NCBI GenBank assembly: GCA_019414645.1
Contig: DXLP01000029.1
Location: 1-26,508 of the forward strand
DNA length: 26,508 nucleotides
Source of the DNA: Collinsella sp.
GTDB taxonomy: Bacteria > Actinomycetota > Coriobacteriia > Coriobacteriales > Coriobacteriaceae
Reading direction: 5' to 3'
Program-made: the position numbers and the translations under genes
In this document: piece after piece, positions 1 through 8,569 of the stretch
Layout: the number at the start of each line of letters is the position of its first letter
Numbering within the stretch: the stretch's first letter is position 1
Notes under the pieces: generated by a model
Databases searched by the model: none
Told to the model about the DNA's origin: nothing
The model's input: only the letters and a program-made list of their open reading frames with translations

Positions 1-48
1 ATTTGGGCTGTGGGGTTTTCCTTTACCCGTCGAGCTTATTCACGCAAC

Positions 49-93
49 AAAAAAGACTGCTCCGCATCTCATCCTAAGAGAGATGCGGAGCAG
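49..93 (-). terminator. Rho-independent terminator after proS
   Basis: A perfect 14-bp stem (arms 57-70 and 80-93) with a 9-nt loop is followed, on the minus strand, by a run of six T (positions 54-49). It lies 33 bases past the proS stop codon, and no other gene follows before the window edge. It therefore closes the long pyrH-to-proS transcription unit. The first 48 bases of the window show nothing else. Confidence 0.93.
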
Positions 94-126
94 GCCTGCA
101 ATTACATCTACTTGCAGAAATGTCGA

Positions 127-1848
127 TTAACGGCGTGCTGCCTTCACAAGCTCGGCAACCTTGGCGACGACCTCATCGATCGCCACGTCCTCGCGCTCGC
201 CCGTGGCACGGTCCTTGAGCTCGACAGTGCCGTTCTTAAGACCGCGCTTGCCGAGCACTACCTGATACGGGAAGCCCATAAGGTCGTTGTCGGCAAACTT
301 AAAGCCGGGGCGCTCGTCGCGGTCATCCACGACAACCTCGATACCCTCGGCGCACAGACCCTCAACGATTTGGTCGCAGACGGTAGCGCACTCCTCCTTC
401 TTGGGATCGAGCGGAATCACCGCGACCTCGTACGGGGCAACGGAGACCGGCCAGACGATACCGTGCTCGTCGTTGTGCTGCTCCACGACCGCAGCAAGCG
501 AGCGGGACACGCCAACGCCGTAGCAGCCCATGATAAGCGGCTTTTCCTTGCCATCCTCGTCCATAAAGGTGGCACCCATGGCCTCGGAATACTTGGTGCC
601 CAGCTGGAAGACCTGGGAGACCTCGATACCGCGGGCAGCGGAGAGCGGCTTGCCGCAGTGCGGGCAGGGATCGCCGGCAACGACGGTGACCAGATCGGCC
701 CACTCGTCGACGGTAAAATCGCGCTCGGAGCAGGCACCGGTAAAGTGATAGTCGACCTCGTTGGCACCGCAGGCCCACTGCTTGGACTCACGCAGGCTCT
801 CGTCGCAGACCAGACGAATGCCCTCGGGAAGGTTAACCGGTCCGATAAAGCCCTTATGCAGACCGTAGGTCTGGAGCTCCTCGTCGGTCATCATGCGATA
901 GCCCCTGCCAAAGACGTGCTCGGCCTTGCAGTCGTTGAGCTCGTGATCGCCCGGAACGATGGCCACAACGGGCTTACCCTCGGCATCGATCAGCGCCAGG
1001 GACTTGCGCGTGCCGTTCTCGGGGAACCCAAAGAACTTGGCAACGGCCTCGATGGTGCCCATGCCCGGAGTCTCGACCTTGGTGAGCGTACCGTCGCCGG
1101 GACCCTCGGTCACAACGACCTTGGTGCTTGCCGCCTCGTCGTCGGCAGCAAAGCCGCAATCGTCGCAGTAGACCAGCGAAGCCTCGCCGGCCTCGGCCAG
1201 CGCCATATACTCGACGGAGGTGTCACCGCCGATCTCGCCGGAATCGGCGACGACGGGCAGGGCCTTGATGTAGCAGCGCTCGCAGATATTGGCGTAGGCC
1301 TGCTTCATCTTGTCGTACTCCTCCTGCAGGCTCTCCTGCGTGGCAGAGAAGCTGTAGGCGTCCTTCATGATGAACTCGCGACCGCGCATCAGGCCAAAGC
1401 GGGGACGGAATTCGTCGCGGAACTTATCCTGGATGTGATAGAGATTCACCGGCAGCTGCTTGTAGGAACGCAGTTCATTGCGCACCAAGGCGGTCACGGT
1501 CTCCTCGTGCGTGGGGCCGAGCACGAACTCGCGGCCGTGGCGGTCATCAAAGCGCACGAGCTCCTTGCCATAGGCATCGATACGGCCGGACTCACGCCAC
1601 AGCTCGGCATCGACCATGATGGGCATCATGAGCTCCTGGGCGCCGGCAGCATCCATCTCGTCGCGCACGATGTTCTCGATCTTGCGAATCGAGCGCCAAG
1701 CAAGCGGCAGATAGGAATAGAGACCGGCGGCCTCCTTGCGAATCATGCCGGCACGAAGCAGCAGGCGATGGCTCGCAAGCTCGGCGTCGGCCGGATCCTC
1801 TTTGAGCGTCGGAGCATAAAGCTTAGACATATACATTGCTCGAGTCAT
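127..1848 (-). CDS. proS: Prolyl-tRNA synthetase, bacterial type with editing domain
   Basis: ProRS charges tRNA-Pro with proline in the cytoplasm. The 573-residue protein matches the usual length of the bacterial (E. coli-like) form, in which an editing (INS) domain is inserted between class II motifs 2 and 3; the smaller archaeal/eukaryal-like form lacks this. The N-terminus (SKLYAPTLKEDPADAELASH) and the GLYSYLPLAWR segment are typical, and the catalytic region contains the RFGLMRGREFIMKDAYSF stretch. A C-terminal anticodon-binding domain follows the GCYGVGVSRSLAAVVEQ segment. The ATG at 1848 is chosen because GAGGAG lies 7 nt before it, and it follows the ispG stop directly. It is the last gene of the pyrH-to-proS unit and is followed by a strong terminator. 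Confidence 0.97.
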   Translation of the reverse strand: MTRAMYMSKLYAPTLKEDPADAELASHRLLLRAGMIRKEAAGLYSYLPLAWRSIRKIENIVRDEMDAAGAQELMMPIMVDAELWRESGRIDAYGKELVRFDDRHGREFVLGPTHEETVTALVRNELRSYKQLPVNLYHIQDKFRDEFRPRFGLMRGREFIMKDAYSFSATQESLQEEYDKMKQAYANICERCYIKALPVVADSGEIGGDTSVEYMALAEAGEASLVYCDDCGFAADDEAASTKVVVTEGPGDGTLTKVETPGMGTIEAVAKFFGFPENGTRKSLALIDAEGKPVVAIVPGDHELNDCKAEHVFGRGYRMMTDEELQTYGLHKGFIGPVNLPEGIRLVCDESLRESKQWACGANEVDYHFTGACSERDFTVDEWADLVTVVAGDPCPHCGKPLSAARGIEVSQVFQLGTKYSEAMGATFMDEDGKEKPLIMGCYGVGVSRSLAAVVEQHNDEHGIVWPVSVAPYEVAVIPLDPKKEECATVCDQIVEGLCAEGIEVVVDDRDERPGFKFADNDLMGFPYQVVLGKRGLKNGTVELKDRATGEREDVAIDEVVAKVAELVKAARR

Positions 1849-2931
1849 TTATTTCTCCTCAATAAGCTTGTCGACCTCGGCCATTAGCGCGTCGACAATT
1901 TGGTCCTCAGCTACTTTACCAATGATCTGGCCGTGCGAAAAGAGCAGGCCCTGACCTCGTCCGCAGGCAACACCCAAGTCGGCGTCAGAGGCCTCGCCGG
2001 GGCCATTGACCGCACAGCCCATCACGGCAATCGAAAGCGGCGCGGAGTAGTTCTTAAGCCGCTCGGTGACCTCCTCGGCGATAGGAATGAGGTTAACCTG
2101 GCAGCGAGCGCACGTGGGGCACGATACGATCTCGGGGCCACGGCGGCGAAGACCCAGCGACTGCAGGATACCCCAGGCGACCGGCGGCTCCTCGACCGGA
2201 TCGGCCGTGAGCGAGACGCGCATGGTGTCGCCAATGCCCTCGGAAAGCAAAATTCCCAGGCCCACAGAGCTCTTAATGGTGCCCTGGAGCTTGGTTCCGG
2301 CCTCAGTCACGCCCAAATGAAGCGGAACATGGGGGATTTCGCGCGACAGGGCACGATAGGTGTCAAGCGTCGTGGACACGCTATGAGCCTTGGCGGAAAG
2401 CACGATATTGGTAAAGCCGCGATCCTCAAAATGTTTGACGAAACGCTCGCTCGACATCACAAGCTTTTCGGGCTGCGTAAGGTCATCGCGCTCGGCGATA
2501 TCCTGCTCAAGCGAGCCGGCGTTCACGCCAATGCGAATCGCGCACCCAGCGGCGCCCGCGGCATCGATCACGGCATCGACCTTGGCCCAATCGCCAATGT
2601 TGCCGGGATTGATGCGGAGCTTAGCGGCACCGGCCTCCACGGCGCCAATGGCGAGCTTATGGTTAAAGTGGATATCGGCAACGATCGGCACCGGAGACTC
2701 CGCACAAATCGTGCGAAAGCCCTCGAGCGCAGCCTCAGTGGGCACGCTCACGCGCACAACATCGCAACCCGCCTGGGCAAGCGCACGCACTTGAGCAAGC
2801 GTTGCCTGGGCGTCGGCGGTATCGGTGCAGGTCATGGACTGAACCACCACCGGAGCGCCGCCGCCTATCTGCACGTCGCCCACAAACACGGGGCGCGTCA
2901 GCTCGCGCGGCAAAGGATGGGACAAAGACAA
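1849..2931 (-). CDS. ispG: 4-hydroxy-3-methylbut-2-enyl diphosphate synthase (IspG/GcpE)
   Basis: IspG is the iron-sulfur enzyme that reduces MEcPP to HMBPP in the MEP isoprenoid pathway. The protein shows the N-terminal TIM-barrel start (GDVQIGGGAPVVVQSMTCTDT), the cluster-binding CPTCARC motif near residue 270, and the closing VNGPGEASDADLG motif with the third cluster ligand region. The open frame runs further upstream, into rseP. A TTG at 2931 is preferred because GGGAG ends 8 nt upstream and it gives 360 residues, the normal family length; TTG at 2925 is the alternative. The start lies 14 bases past the rseP stop, so translation is probably coupled. Dxr, another MEP enzyme, is two genes upstream, so two pathway steps share one transcript. 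Confidence 0.95.
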   Translation of the reverse strand: MSLSHPLPRELTRPVFVGDVQIGGGAPVVVQSMTCTDTADAQATLAQVRALAQAGCDVVRVSVPTEAALEGFRTICAESPVPIVADIHFNHKLAIGAVEAGAAKLRINPGNIGDWAKVDAVIDAAGAAGCAIRIGVNAGSLEQDIAERDDLTQPEKLVMSSERFVKHFEDRGFTNIVLSAKAHSVSTTLDTYRALSREIPHVPLHLGVTEAGTKLQGTIKSSVGLGILLSEGIGDTMRVSLTADPVEEPPVAWGILQSLGLRRRGPEIVSCPTCARCQVNLIPIAEEVTERLKNYSAPLSIAVMGCAVNGPGEASDADLGVACGRGQGLLFSHGQIIGKVAEDQIVDALMAEVDKLIEEK

Positions 2932-2944
2932 TCCAAACACTCCC

Positions 2945-4306
2945 CTACAAAATAAATCGAAGGACGTCGGAACGAAGCATATAGACAAACAGCAGCGCAA
3001 AGAGCGCGATGCCGACATAACTGACGATTGTCTGCACCTTGAGTGGCAGCTCGCGACCGGCGACCTTTTGAATGATCTCGATAACCAGCTTTCCCCCGTC
3101 GAGCGGCGGAATGGGCAGCAGGTTCATAAAGCCCAGCGAGAACGAGATGAGCGCGGCAAACGTTAAGAATGTCGCGGGACCGGCGGCAGCCGCCTGAGAA
3201 GACATGACGCTGATGCCAACAATCGAGCTGGACTGATCGAGTATCTCCATCGTATGCTGCGGTTGCAGCAGGCGCATAACGCCCTCGGCAGTCTGCTGAA
3301 CATAGGAGAACGACAGGCGCGCCGAGGTGATAGGGTCCAAATGGACCACTTGCGTGGAGGCATAAACGCCCAAACGCTCGCCCTCCCTGAGCGCGACCGA
3401 GGTCGAAAGTTTCTTACCGTCGCGCTGGTACTCAATGGCGATATCGTCCTGACCGGCAGCCTTGCCGATGGCATCATACACATCCATCCAGCTGGAGCAG
3501 GACACGCCATCGACACTAAGAATAGCGTCGCCGGCCTCAATGCCCGCCTTGGCGGCTATAGAGCCTTCTTCAACCTGACCGATCACATTGCTATCGACCG
3601 GCACCGATACGCCGGCGATAGAGTAGATGCTCATAAGCAGCAAAAAGCCCGTCAGGATATTGACGAGAATGCCCGCGAGCAGCATAAAGGCACGCTTGAG
3701 AAAACCCTGGCCCAGATAGGTATGCGAACGCTCCTGCTCGAGGAACTCCGGAGCAGTGACCGGCAGCTCCCACACATCGCCCTCGGCAGTCGCATGCTCT
3801 CGATCGAACTTGCGGCCGTCAAAGGTGGTATATCCTGCAGCATCGCGCGGCAGCGTCTGGTACCTAACCGGATAATAGCTGGGTGAAGGCTTCTCCCCTT
3901 CCTCATACCAAGGCGCAATGGAACCCCAGCCCAAAAGCAAGGCACAAGCCTCGAGAACATCCTCCTCGGGCAGCTCCAACTCGACGGAAAGGTCTGAAAC
4001 CGAAACGCGTCCATGACGATAGATCGCCGCAAGCACGCGGTCGGCGCACGAGACGTCGGTCGGGTCCATACCGCAGATAGCGGCATAGCCACCCAGCAGC
4101 AGTGGCGTCACGCCAAACTTGGTACCGATGCGACGCGACGTATGATGAATGTCAAAGCGGCACGGCAGACCCAAGAAAAACTCGGTGACGCGCACGCCGC
4201 ACGCACGAGCCGCTAAAAAGTGGCCGCCCTCATGCAGAAACACGAGGACGGATAGCATCAAAAGGCCCCAAAAGACTGAGGAGAGAACGCTCAGAACAGT
4301 ATCCAT
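2945..4306 (-). CDS. rseP: RseP/RasP-type site-2 intramembrane metalloprotease with an insert
   Basis: Site-2 proteases cut transmembrane segments, typically of anti-sigma factors or leftover signal peptides. Visible parts, numbered from the chosen ATG: first membrane helix with the zinc motif HEGGH at residues 25-29; a GGYAAICGM segment at 72-80; a PDZ domain at roughly 240-310; and the LLPIPPLDGG motif at 396-405, which carries the third zinc ligand Asp403, followed by a last helix. Between residues about 82 and 195 sits an insert not usual for RseP; its first half (VLAAIYRHGRVSVSDLSVEL onward) looks like a winged-helix fold. The open frame extends upstream into dxr. ATG 4306 is chosen because the zinc helix starts directly after it, though the nearest AAGGA is 14 nt away, so initiation may be weak or coupled to dxr. 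Length 453 residues. Confidence 0.92.
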   Translation of the reverse strand: MDTVLSVLSSVFWGLLMLSVLVFLHEGGHFLAARACGVRVTEFFLGLPCRFDIHHTSRRIGTKFGVTPLLLGGYAAICGMDPTDVSCADRVLAAIYRHGRVSVSDLSVELELPEEDVLEACALLLGWGSIAPWYEEGEKPSPSYYPVRYQTLPRDAAGYTTFDGRKFDREHATAEGDVWELPVTAPEFLEQERSHTYLGQGFLKRAFMLLAGILVNILTGFLLLMSIYSIAGVSVPVDSNVIGQVEEGSIAAKAGIEAGDAILSVDGVSCSSWMDVYDAIGKAAGQDDIAIEYQRDGKKLSTSVALREGERLGVYASTQVVHLDPITSARLSFSYVQQTAEGVMRLLQPQHTMEILDQSSSIVGISVMSSQAAAAGPATFLTFAALISFSLGFMNLLPIPPLDGGKLVIEIIQKVAGRELPLKVQTIVSYVGIALFALLFVYMLRSDVLRFIL

Positions 4307-4329
4307 AAAACGAAAAGCAATCCTTACGA

Positions 4330-5517
4330 TTAAGAGCGGGTTGCAGCGAGCACCTCGGCGGCCTTGGCACGGGCCCACGTATCGATATCGCGAAGCTGCT
4401 CAAAGGATGCGACCGCCTGCGTATCGTGTGCATCCATGCACGACTCGACGATACGGTCGATATCGGTAAAGGTACAGGCATCGTGCAGGAAGGCATCGAC
4501 GGCAACTTCGTTGGCGGCATTCAGCACGCACGGCATGGTGCCGCCCGTTCTGCCGGCACGCTCGGCCAGCGTCAGGCAGCGGAATGTGTCCATATCGGCA
4601 GCATCAAACGTGAGCTGCCCGAGCTCGCGGAAATCGATTCGAGGCGCTGGGGTATCCCACCGCTCGGGATACGAGAACGCGAACTGGATGGGAATGCGCA
4701 TGTCGGACGCACCAAGATGTGCCATCACAGAGCCGTCCGCATACTCGACCATCGAGTGGATCTTTGACTGGCGCTGAACGACCACGTTGATAAAGTCGAG
4801 ATCGCACCCGAACAGGTGCATCGCCTCGATACGCTCCAAGCCCTTATTCATGAGGGTCGCAGAGTCGATGGTGATCTTAGCACCCATGGCCCACGTGGGG
4901 TGTGCCAGCGCATCGGAGCGTGTCACGCAATTGAGCTCGTCGCGCGTACGGCCAAAGAACGGACCACCCGAGCAAGTGAGCCAAATGCAGTGAGCCTCGC
5001 GCGGATTCTCCCCCAGATAGCACTGGTAGATGGCGGAGTGCTCGGAGTCGACCGGAATAAGCTGACCGGGCTGCGCCAACGGCATCAGCAGGTCACCGCC
5101 GACAACGAGGGACTCCTTGTTAGCAAGTGCAAGACGCTTGTTCGAGGTCAGGGCTGCATGGCTCGCTTCGAGCCCGGCAGCGCCCACAATGGCAACAAGC
5201 ACACAGTCGACGTCATCGCGACGCGCGAGCTCACAAACCGCCTGCGCACCAACACCGAGCTCGGTGCCCTCGGGCAGTTCCTGCAGCACAGCGTCAACAC
5301 CGTGGGTGATGTCGGCAACGGCAACGGCCGGAACCGAAAACTCGCGGGCGGCGGCAACGAGTTCCGAGGTGCTGGAGTTAACGGACAGCGCCGTCACCTG
5401 CAGACGGTCGGCATGCTGACGGCAAACATCGAGCGCCTGGGTGCCAATAGAGCCCGTACAGCCCAAAATTGCAACCCGCAGACGGCCATCGGGGGCGTAC
5501 GTCGTCTGAAAGGCCAT
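4330..5517 (-). CDS. dxr: 1-deoxy-D-xylulose 5-phosphate reductoisomerase
   Basis: Dxr (IspC) converts DXP to MEP with NADPH, the first committed step of the MEP pathway and the target of fosmidomycin. The 395-residue protein starts with an NADPH-binding Rossmann segment (VAILGCTGSIGTQALDV, residues about 14-30). It contains the conserved ALANKESLVVGG stretch, the metal-binding PVDSEHSA segment, and the substrate loop region around TIDSATLMNKGLERIEA. The ATG shares its A with the TAA of cdsA (TAATG), a coupling overlap. With uppS, cdsA, rseP and ispG around it, this is the classic lipid and isoprenoid cluster. Confidence 0.97.
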   Translation of the reverse strand: MAFQTTYAPDGRLRVAILGCTGSIGTQALDVCRQHADRLQVTALSVNSSTSELVAAAREFSVPAVAVADITHGVDAVLQELPEGTELGVGAQAVCELARRDDVDCVLVAIVGAAGLEASHAALTSNKRLALANKESLVVGGDLLMPLAQPGQLIPVDSEHSAIYQCYLGENPREAHCIWLTCSGGPFFGRTRDELNCVTRSDALAHPTWAMGAKITIDSATLMNKGLERIEAMHLFGCDLDFINVVVQRQSKIHSMVEYADGSVMAHLGASDMRIPIQFAFSYPERWDTPAPRIDFRELGQLTFDAADMDTFRCLTLAERAGRTGGTMPCVLNAANEVAVDAFLHDACTFTDIDRIVESCMDAHDTQAVASFEQLRDIDTWARAKAAEVLAATRS

Positions 5518-6392
5518 TACAGCACGCCTCCGATCATCAAAAGCAGCTGCGCGGTAATGCAGCCAAAGATAAGCGAGTCGCTACGATCGAGCATGCCGCC
5601 ATGGCCCGGAATAAGGTTGCCAGAATCCTTGACGCCCACGCCACGCTTGATGCGTGACTCGATGAGGTCACCGATAACGCCCAGGATGGACACAACCACG
5701 CCGCAAAGCAGCGCATAGGGCAAGCTCAGCTTATAGAAATGCGTCGCCCACAAAATAAGCCAGATAAGAACCGAGCCCAAGATGCCGCCGACAAAGCCCT
5801 CCCAGCTCTTTTTGGGAGAGATCTTGGGGACCATCTTGTGCTTGCCGATACGGCTGCCCACGATGTAGGCAAACGAATCGGAGACCCAGAGAGACGCGCA
5901 AACACCCACCGAAAGCAGGGCGCCGGCAAAACCGGGCACGGCATCGCGCAGCAGCACGATGGCCGACAGCATAAAACCGGTGTAGATGGGACCCATGAGT
6001 GTCACAGCCACATCGGATATGCGGGTACGCGACGAACAGACATACCAAATGCCCACCGCAAGCATCAATGCAAAAAGCAGCGCATTCAACAGCAGCGAGT
6101 CGCCCAGCGCCGAGAGCGGAAAGAGCACGGCGGCAGCGATACCCAGGCGCTCGTTGGCCACCTTGCCATCGAGCTTCGTCATGCGGAAATACTCAAAGCA
6201 GCACAGGCCGCTCATGACGGAGACGAAGATGGCGGTGGGAACGATACCCAAAACCAGGCAGAGAATAAATACGACGGCGTAGACGATACCTGCGGCGGCA
6301 CGGGTAATAAAGCCGGCAAGCCACGAAGTCGCGGCCGCGCCGCTCTTGGCGGTAGGCGCCTTGGGAGCAGACGCCTTGGGACGATCGGACAC
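5517..6392 (-). CDS. cdsA: Phosphatidate cytidylyltransferase (CDP-diglyceride synthase)
   Basis: CdsA makes CDP-diacylglycerol from phosphatidate and CTP in the membrane, the entry point for phospholipid synthesis. The 291-residue protein has a short polar, Ala/Lys-rich N-terminus and about seven or eight hydrophobic segments. It ends with the full CdsA signature: KRGVGVKDSGNLIPGHGGML followed by DRSD, near residues 242-268. The start is a GTG at 6392 with GAGGAGG about 8 nt upstream, lying 2 nt after the uppS stop. The gene overlaps dxr by one base. Confidence 0.96.
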   Translation of the reverse strand: MSDRPKASAPKAPTAKSGAAATSWLAGFITRAAAGIVYAVVFILCLVLGIVPTAIFVSVMSGLCCFEYFRMTKLDGKVANERLGIAAAVLFPLSALGDSLLLNALLFALMLAVGIWYVCSSRTRISDVAVTLMGPIYTGFMLSAIVLLRDAVPGFAGALLSVGVCASLWVSDSFAYIVGSRIGKHKMVPKISPKKSWEGFVGGILGSVLIWLILWATHFYKLSLPYALLCGVVVSILGVIGDLIESRIKRGVGVKDSGNLIPGHGGMLDRSDSLIFGCITAQLLLMIGGVL

Positions 6393-6394
6393 GA

Positions 6395-7189
6395 TTAAGC
6401 CTCCTCGGTCTTGCTCAGTCCACCAAACCTACGGTCGCGGCCCTGATAGGCCAAAATGGCGTTGACAAGACCCCAACGATCAAAGTCGGGCCAATAGGTA
6501 TCGGTGACATAAAACTCGGAATAGGCAACCTGCCACAGCAGATAGTTCGAAAGGCGAAGCTCGCCGGAGGTTCGAATCACAAGCTCAGGATCGGGTAGCC
6601 CAGCGGTGTACAGGTGCGAAGCAACCATATCATCGTCGATAGCGGCCGGAACGATCTTTCCGGCAGCGGCATCGAGCGCGATCTGACGGACGGCACGGGT
6701 GATCTCGGCACGGGCTCCGTAGTTGACGGCAAGTGCCAGCGTCATGCCGGTATGGTCGGCACACTCGGCAAGACCTCGCTCAAAGACATCGCGGGTCTTC
6801 TTGGGCAGTGCGGATATATCGCCCAAAAAGACAACGCGCACGTTTTCGCGCTTAAGCAGCGGCAGCTCATCGATAAACGTCTTAGCAAACAGATGCATTA
6901 AAACGTTGACCTCATGCTGAGGACGATTCCAGTTTTCGGTGGAAAACGCATAGGCCGAAAGGACGTCGACGCCCAAACGCACGCATGCGGTAATAATCTC
7001 GCGCAGGGAGACGATACCGGCCTTGTGTCCCTCGGTGCGGGCAAGACCGCGCGCCGTGGCCCAGCGACCGTTACCGTCCATGATGCACGAAATATGATGC
7101 GGAATCTTATTGAGGTCAAGGTCGGAAAAACCGACGCCCGCAGGGGCGTCGGCAAAGTACTCGACCAGTTTGTTCTCGTCGTATTGCAC
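6395..7189 (-). CDS. uppS: Undecaprenyl diphosphate synthase (cis-prenyltransferase)
   Basis: UppS extends farnesyl diphosphate with isopentenyl diphosphate to C55 undecaprenyl diphosphate, the lipid carrier for cell-wall synthesis. The 264-residue protein carries the ISCIMDGNGRWA motif (catalytic Asp38), the AFSTENWNRP segment, and the C-terminal IRTSGELRLSNYLLWQ motif followed by the YWPDF segment, all diagnostic of the family. The start is a GTG at 7189 placed one base after the frr stop; GGAG inside the end of frr serves as ribosome binding site at about 9 nt. Confidence 0.97.
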   Translation of the reverse strand: MQYDENKLVEYFADAPAGVGFSDLDLNKIPHHISCIMDGNGRWATARGLARTEGHKAGIVSLREIITACVRLGVDVLSAYAFSTENWNRPQHEVNVLMHLFAKTFIDELPLLKRENVRVVFLGDISALPKKTRDVFERGLAECADHTGMTLALAVNYGARAEITRAVRQIALDAAAGKIVPAAIDDDMVASHLYTAGLPDPELVIRTSGELRLSNYLLWQVAYSEFYVTDTYWPDFDRWGLVNAILAYQGRDRRFGGLSKTEEA

Positions 7190-7190
7190 C

Positions 7191-7727
7191 TTAGATCTCC
7201 ATGACCTCGGCTTCTTTTTCCTTCAGAAGCTCCTCGACCTTGGCAACATACTCATCGGTATGCTTCTGGACCTTGGCCTGCTCGCGACGGACATCGTCCT
7301 CGGTGAGCTCTTCGTCGCGCTCGAGCTTGTTGTTAAAGTCGCGACGGATGTTGCGAATGGAGACCTTGGCCTGCTCGGCATACTCGCGGCACTCCTTGAC
7401 GAGCTCGCGACGACGCTCCTCGGTGGGAGCCGGGAACGGCAGGCGCACGACGGTACCGTCAGAGTTGGGAGTAATGCCCAGATCGGAAGCGCTGATAGCC
7501 TTCACGATTGCGTTGACGAGCGCCTTGTCCCAGGGCTCGATAAGCAGCATGTGAGCCTCGGGGGTCTTAACGGCGGCAACCTGGGTAACCGGCGTGGGAA
7601 CACCGTAGTAATCGACCGAAATGTCGGACAGAATGTTAGCGTTGGCGCGGCCCGTGCGAACCTTGGAGAAGTTGTGCTTGAGGGACTCGAGCGACTTGTC
7701 CATGTGGGCGGTGATATTCTCTGCCAT
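7191..7727 (-). CDS. frr: Ribosome recycling factor
   Basis: RRF, together with EF-G, splits the post-termination ribosome. The protein has 178 residues, slightly short of the usual 185. It starts MAENITAHMDKSLESLKHNF and contains the KVRTGRANANILSDISVDYYG segment, then the PFPAPTEERRRELVK segment and the charged C-terminal helix, all family hallmarks. The ATG at 7727 is 2 nt after the pyrH stop, with AGGAGG overlapping the pyrH end. The pyrH-frr pairing is among the best conserved in bacteria. Confidence 0.97.
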   Translation of the reverse strand: MAENITAHMDKSLESLKHNFSKVRTGRANANILSDISVDYYGVPTPVTQVAAVKTPEAHMLLIEPWDKALVNAIVKAISASDLGITPNSDGTVVRLPFPAPTEERRRELVKECREYAEQAKVSIRNIRRDFNNKLERDEELTEDDVRREQAKVQKHTDEYVAKVEELLKEKEAEVMEI

Positions 7728-7729
7728 GC

Positions 7730-8452
7730 TTAATCCTCCTGATAGACGAGCGTGCCGACGGGCTCACCCGAAAGCGCGCGTTTGACGGTGTCCTCGCCAT
7801 CGATGTTGAGGACCAAAATCGGCATACGGTTATCCTGGCACAGCGCCGTGGCCGTGGAATCCATAACCTGCAGACCGCGGACGAGAACCTCGTGATAGGT
7901 AATCTTGTCAAAACGGACGGCATCGGAACACTTGACAGGATCCTTGTCGTAGATGCCGTCAACCTTGGTGGCCTTAATCAGAATCTCGGCACCGATCTCG
8001 CAGGCACGAAGAGCCGCGGCGGTGTCGGTCGTAAAGTACGGATTGCCCGAACCGGCGGCAAAAATAACGACATTACCCTTGGAAAGGTGGTTGATGGCGC
8101 GACGGCGAATATAGGGCTCGCAGATCTCATTCATCTGGATAGCGCTCATCACGCGGCAGGGAACATCGTTGTGCTCAAAGGCATCCTGCAGGGCAAGCGC
8201 GTTCATAACGGTTGCCAGCATGCCCATGTAGTCGGCCTGGGCGCGCTCCATGCCACCGGCAGCGCCGGCCATGCCGCGGAAAATGTTGCCGCCGCCGACA
8301 ACAACGCCGACCTCATGGCCAACGGCGAGCAGCTCCTTGACCTGCTTGGCAAGATGGTCGGTAATCTTGGGGTCGATGCCATATTGGCCGTCGCCCATCA
8401 GTGCTTCGCCGGAAAGCTTCAGAAGCACGCGTTTATATCGGATGTCGGACAA
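7730..8452 (-). CDS. pyrH: UMP kinase
   Basis: Bacterial UMP kinase phosphorylates UMP to UDP and belongs to the amino acid kinase fold. The 240-residue protein shows the N-terminal [14 protein letters not shown] motif, the [13 protein letters not shown] nucleotide loop, the [14 protein letters not shown] helix, and the [19 protein letters not shown] segment, all typical. The start is TTG at 8452 with a strong AAAGGAGG 6 nt upstream; no ATG or GTG in frame fits. It is the first gene of a unit that begins just after the tsf terminator. A -10-like TATCAT (8487-8482) lies upstream but I see no good -35, so part of its expression may be read-through. Confidence 0.97.
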   Translation of the reverse strand: MSDIRYKRVLLKLSGEALMGDGQYGIDPKITDHLAKQVKELLAVGHEVGVVVGGGNIFRGMAGAAGGMERAQADYMGMLATVMNALALQDAFEHNDVPCRVMSAIQMNEICEPYIRRRAINHLSKGNVVIFAAGSGNPYFTTDTAAALRACEIGAEILIKATKVDGIYDKDPVKCSDAVRFDKITYHEVLVRGLQVMDSTATALCQDNRMPILVLNIDGEDTVKRALSGEPVGTLVYQED

Positions 8453-8511
8453 AGCGATCCTCCTTTAATTAGACTCTCAATATGATAGCAAAGGCTCTGA
8501 TAAGAGCCATG

Positions 8512-8545
8512 AAAAAGCAGGCTGTGAGTAAAACCCACAGCCTGC
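8512..8545 (-). terminator. Rho-independent terminator after tsf
   Basis: Arms 8517-8526 and 8536-8545 form a perfect 10-bp stem with a 9-nt loop, followed on the minus strand by five T (8516-8512). It lies 24 bases past the tsf stop and ends the rpsB-tsf unit. A second, small perfect 6-bp hairpin (8493-8508, loop GATA) follows just downstream, before pyrH, and may tune read-through. Confidence 0.92.
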
Positions 8546-8569
8546 TCATTACCAGCTACAAGAGCTTAT

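Noticed and set aside
10..1887. 625-codon open frame antisense to proS
   Set aside because: Shadow of proS running through the proS terminator; its translation resembles no protein family.
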